From an uncultured Clostridia bacterium (GTDB lineage: Bacteria > Bacillota > Clostridia > Christensenellales > Aristaeellaceae), in NCBI GenBank assembly GCA_946527725.1, contig CAMMYM010000002.1:1-51383 (forward strand): a stretch of DNA of 51,383 bases, read 5' to 3'. Of the stretch, positions 49,931-51,383 are shown one piece after another (position 1 is the stretch's first letter; each line of letters starts with the position of its first letter). Below the pieces are notes generated by a model. The model saw only the letters and a list, made by a program, of their open reading frames with translations, was not told where the DNA came from and searched no databases. The translations under genes were made by a program, and so were the position numbers.

Positions 49931-50563
49931 ATGAACAACGATAACAATGTTATTCTCGCAGCATTGAAGCTCGCGCGGGCGATGCGCCGCTGTCCGCCGG
50001 ATCCGGCTGAGCACCCGTTTCCGCCCGCGGTCGGCCGCCTCCTTGCCTGCATCGCCGAAAACCGCCGCGTTTCATCACGCGACCTGTGCGAACTCCTCGA
50101 TGTCCGCCCTTCCTCGCTGAGTGAAATGCTTGCCCGTGCTGAAGAGAAAGGCTGGATCACCCGGACTGTCGATGAGGAAGACCGCCGCATCCAGCGTGTG
50201 GATCTTTCAGCGAAGGGAGAATCCCTGATTTTGCAGATGGAGGAAGCCCGGAAGAGGGATCTTGACCGGAAAACCTCCTGTTTTACGGAAGAGGAAAAAG
50301 CGCAGTTCTGCGCCCTGAGCAACAAACTGAGCGATCACCTGGAATCCATGGCGGTCGGGCTTCCGCCGCGGCCCCCGCGGCCTCCGCGCGGTCCGCATGG
50401 TCCGTTCAGCCGCCCCGGATTTCCCGGCGGTTCCGGCTTTCCGGCTGAGCCGGACCTCCCGGAACCGGTTGATCCTGATGGGTCTGAACCTCCCGAAGCT
50501 TCCGGTTCCCGGGACGATTCACGGCTGCTGGAAATCATGAAGCAGGGCCGGCTTCGCTGCTGA
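49931..50563 (+). CDS. MarR-family transcriptional regulator with proline/glycine-rich tail
   Basis: The ATG at 49931 (MNNDNNVILAALKLARAMRR) follows AAAGGAG; the frame is open much further upstream but without a start signal, and across the promoter. Winged-helix motifs: VSSRDLCELLDVRPSSLSEMLARAEEKGWITRTVDEEDRRIQRVDLSAKG, about residues 45-95. A dimerisation helix follows. From about residue 150 there is an unusual Pro/Arg/Gly-rich tail (LPPRPPRPPRGPHGPFSRPGFPGG). It is probably autoregulated through the paired operators; no divergent or co-transcribed target is visible. Confidence 0.9.
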   Translation: MNNDNNVILAALKLARAMRRCPPDPAEHPFPPAVGRLLACIAENRRVSSRDLCELLDVRPSSLSEMLARAEEKGWITRTVDEEDRRIQRVDLSAKGESLILQMEEARKRDLDRKTSCFTEEEKAQFCALSNKLSDHLESMAVGLPPRPPRPPRGPHGPFSRPGFPGGSGFPAEPDLPEPVDPDGSEPPEASGSRDDSRLLEIMKQGRLRC

Positions 50564-50564
50564 G

Positions 50565-50608
50565 GGTTCAAAAAGGCGGGCTGTTTTTTCAGCCCGCCTT
50601 TTTGAACC
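50565..50608. terminator. Bidirectional terminator
   Basis: A perfect 19-bp stem (GGTTCAAAAAGGCGGGCTG and its complement) around a TTTTTT loop. It separates the MarR gene from the convergent CNNM/CorC-type gene. The A and T runs work in both directions. Confidence 0.9.
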
Positions 50609-50616
50609 GCCCGTTA

Positions 50617-51383
50617 TCATTTTTCGGAAGGCTCTTCAACCTGCTCCGACGGTTCAGCACTGTCTTCCGGGAGAGTGGTAACCTGGATCCGGGTCACCCG
50701 GAACCCGTCCATCTCCGTCACCGTGAACTGGTACCTGCCAAGGCTGAACACGTCGCCGATTTCAGGCACCTTCTCCAGCATCTCTCCTGCCCAGCCGCCT
50801 ACCGTATCGGCATCGAATTCATTTTCAATGCCATATTTATCCAGGAGCTCCTGCAGCTGCATATTCCCGTCCACAATCAGCGTTCCGTCTTCCTGCTCGA
50901 CAACTTCCTCGTTTACCTCGTCGTGCTCATCGTAGATTTCACCCACGAGCTCTTCAAGCACATCCTCCATGGTCACGATTCCTTCCGTACCGCCAAATTC
51001 ATCCAGCAGGATTACAAGGTGTGTCTTGGCGCTGCGGAACATTTTCAGCAGATTGCTGATGGAGAGGCTTGCCGGCGCAAACACCGGTTCTTTCATGATA
51101 TCTGTAATCCGGTTATACCCGTCATGCGTCATCTTGTAAAAATCCTTTTCATTCAGGATCCCTACAATATGGTCCAGGTCTTCGTGGTATACCGGAATGC
51201 GGCTGTACCAGGTTTTGCGGAACAGGTCGGCAGCCTCTTCCGGCATCGCTGTATCCTCGATAGCAGTCACGTCCACCCGAGGCGTCATAATATCCTCCGC
51301 GTTCTGATCGTTGAATTCGATCGCGGAACGGATCAGCTCACCCTCATCCTCCTCGATGTCGCCCTCCGTCTGGGCTTCATCGA
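50617..51383 (-). CDS. CNNM/CorC (HlyC)-family transporter accessory protein, 5' part outside window
   Basis: The frame is open past 51383, so the N-terminal membrane domain is missing from the window. What is visible is EGELIRSAIEFNDQNAEDIMTPR (the conserved linker), two CBS domains (YSRIPVYHEDLDHIVGILNEKDFY, then VILLDEFGGTEGIVTMEDVLEELVGEI) and a C-terminal CorC/HlyC domain (YGIENEFDADTVGGWAGEMLEKVPEIGD). Members take part in Mg2+/Co2+ efflux. A Glu/Pro tail ends at the terminator. Confidence 0.9.
   Translation of the reverse strand, partial: DEAQTEGDIEEDEGELIRSAIEFNDQNAEDIMTPRVDVTAIEDTAMPEEAADLFRKTWYSRIPVYHEDLDHIVGILNEKDFYKMTHDGYNRITDIMKEPVFAPASLSISNLLKMFRSAKTHLVILLDEFGGTEGIVTMEDVLEELVGEIYDEHDEVNEEVVEQEDGTLIVDGNMQLQELLDKYGIENEFDADTVGGWAGEMLEKVPEIGDVFSLGRYQFTVTEMDGFRVTRIQVTTLPEDSAEPSEQVEEPSEK

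Noticed and set aside
1-51383. tRNA/rRNA genes, insertion sequences or prophage
   Set aside because: Reading both strands I found no cloverleaf-like cluster with CCA or TTCGA arms, no transposase motifs and no phage structural genes. A tRNAscan and IS search would settle it.

Overview
The window looks like chromosome from an anaerobic Gram-positive bacterium, most likely a member of the Clostridia (Bacillota). Several things point that way. Strong AGGAGG-type ribosome sites occur throughout, and promoters are TTGACA/TATAAT or extended TGnTATAAT. The anaerobe redox proteins include rubrerythrin, a desulfoferrodoxin-like domain, a NapH-type ferredoxin membrane protein and a CD1871A-type CxxC protein. 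There is also an Rrf2 regulator and a C-GCAxxG-C-C protein. Base composition looks near-balanced to slightly GC-rich. I cannot name the species from sequence alone. I saw no tRNA, rRNA, CRISPR array, transposase, phage gene or attachment site.

Bases 1-8250 are mostly leftward small housekeeping and detoxification genes: methyltransferase, P-loop kinase, acetyltransferases, Nif3-like protein, NUDIX hydrolase, Gfo/Idh/MocA oxidoreductase, alpha/beta hydrolase and isochorismatase-family hydrolase. Two decayed genes lie among them. Bases 8780-14050 encode a secreted protein, a large TIR-transmembrane-coiled-coil-propeller protein and a divergently transcribed secreted tyrosine phosphatase. Bases 14070-16614 are a compact leftward operon: C-GCAxxG protein, YlxP/DUF503, cation efflux transporter, SfsA. 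Bases 17305-20133 run rightward: three overlapping small DUF genes, then a membrane hybrid histidine kinase.

Bases 20264-32734 form a dense mixed block. It holds a CPT-like kinase, TagI, acetyltransferases, a HAD phosphatase, an APH-like phosphotransferase, a kinase-acetyltransferase fusion and an ECF sigma factor with a large C-terminal extension. A NUDIX hydrolase, a ferredoxin-type aldo/keto reductase, an alpha/beta hydrolase and a PPOX-family protein complete it. Two transporters (EamA and MFS), a flavodoxin-DUF523-small protein operon and a VOC protein follow. The block has the character of a chromosomal reservoir of small-molecule-modifying enzymes.

Bases 38065-46547 are rich in redox and metal functions. 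They contain an SDR, rubrerythrin, a nitroreductase, a broken SDR, and an XRE regulator fused to a complete desulfoferrodoxin-like module. Next come a thioesterase and Ogt, then a tightly coupled operon of YdcF-like protein, CD1871A-like membrane protein and a NapH-like ferredoxin membrane protein fused to a TlpA-type thioredoxin. An Rrf2-DUF4298-MntP operon closes the region. The right end holds a secreted duplicated-domain protein, a cytoplasmic esterase, an acetyltransferase-YunG fusion, a MarR regulator with a clear operator, and the C-terminal part of a CNNM/CorC-type protein cut by the window edge.

The best candidates for something unusual are the XRE-desulfoferrodoxin fusion (40576-41190), the NapH-TlpA fusion with its CD1871A-like partner (42364-44311), the TIR-membrane-propeller protein (9802-12492), and several fused accessory enzymes. 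Four genes are visibly decaying (3164-3537, 4254-4751, 24484-24921, 40196-40523).
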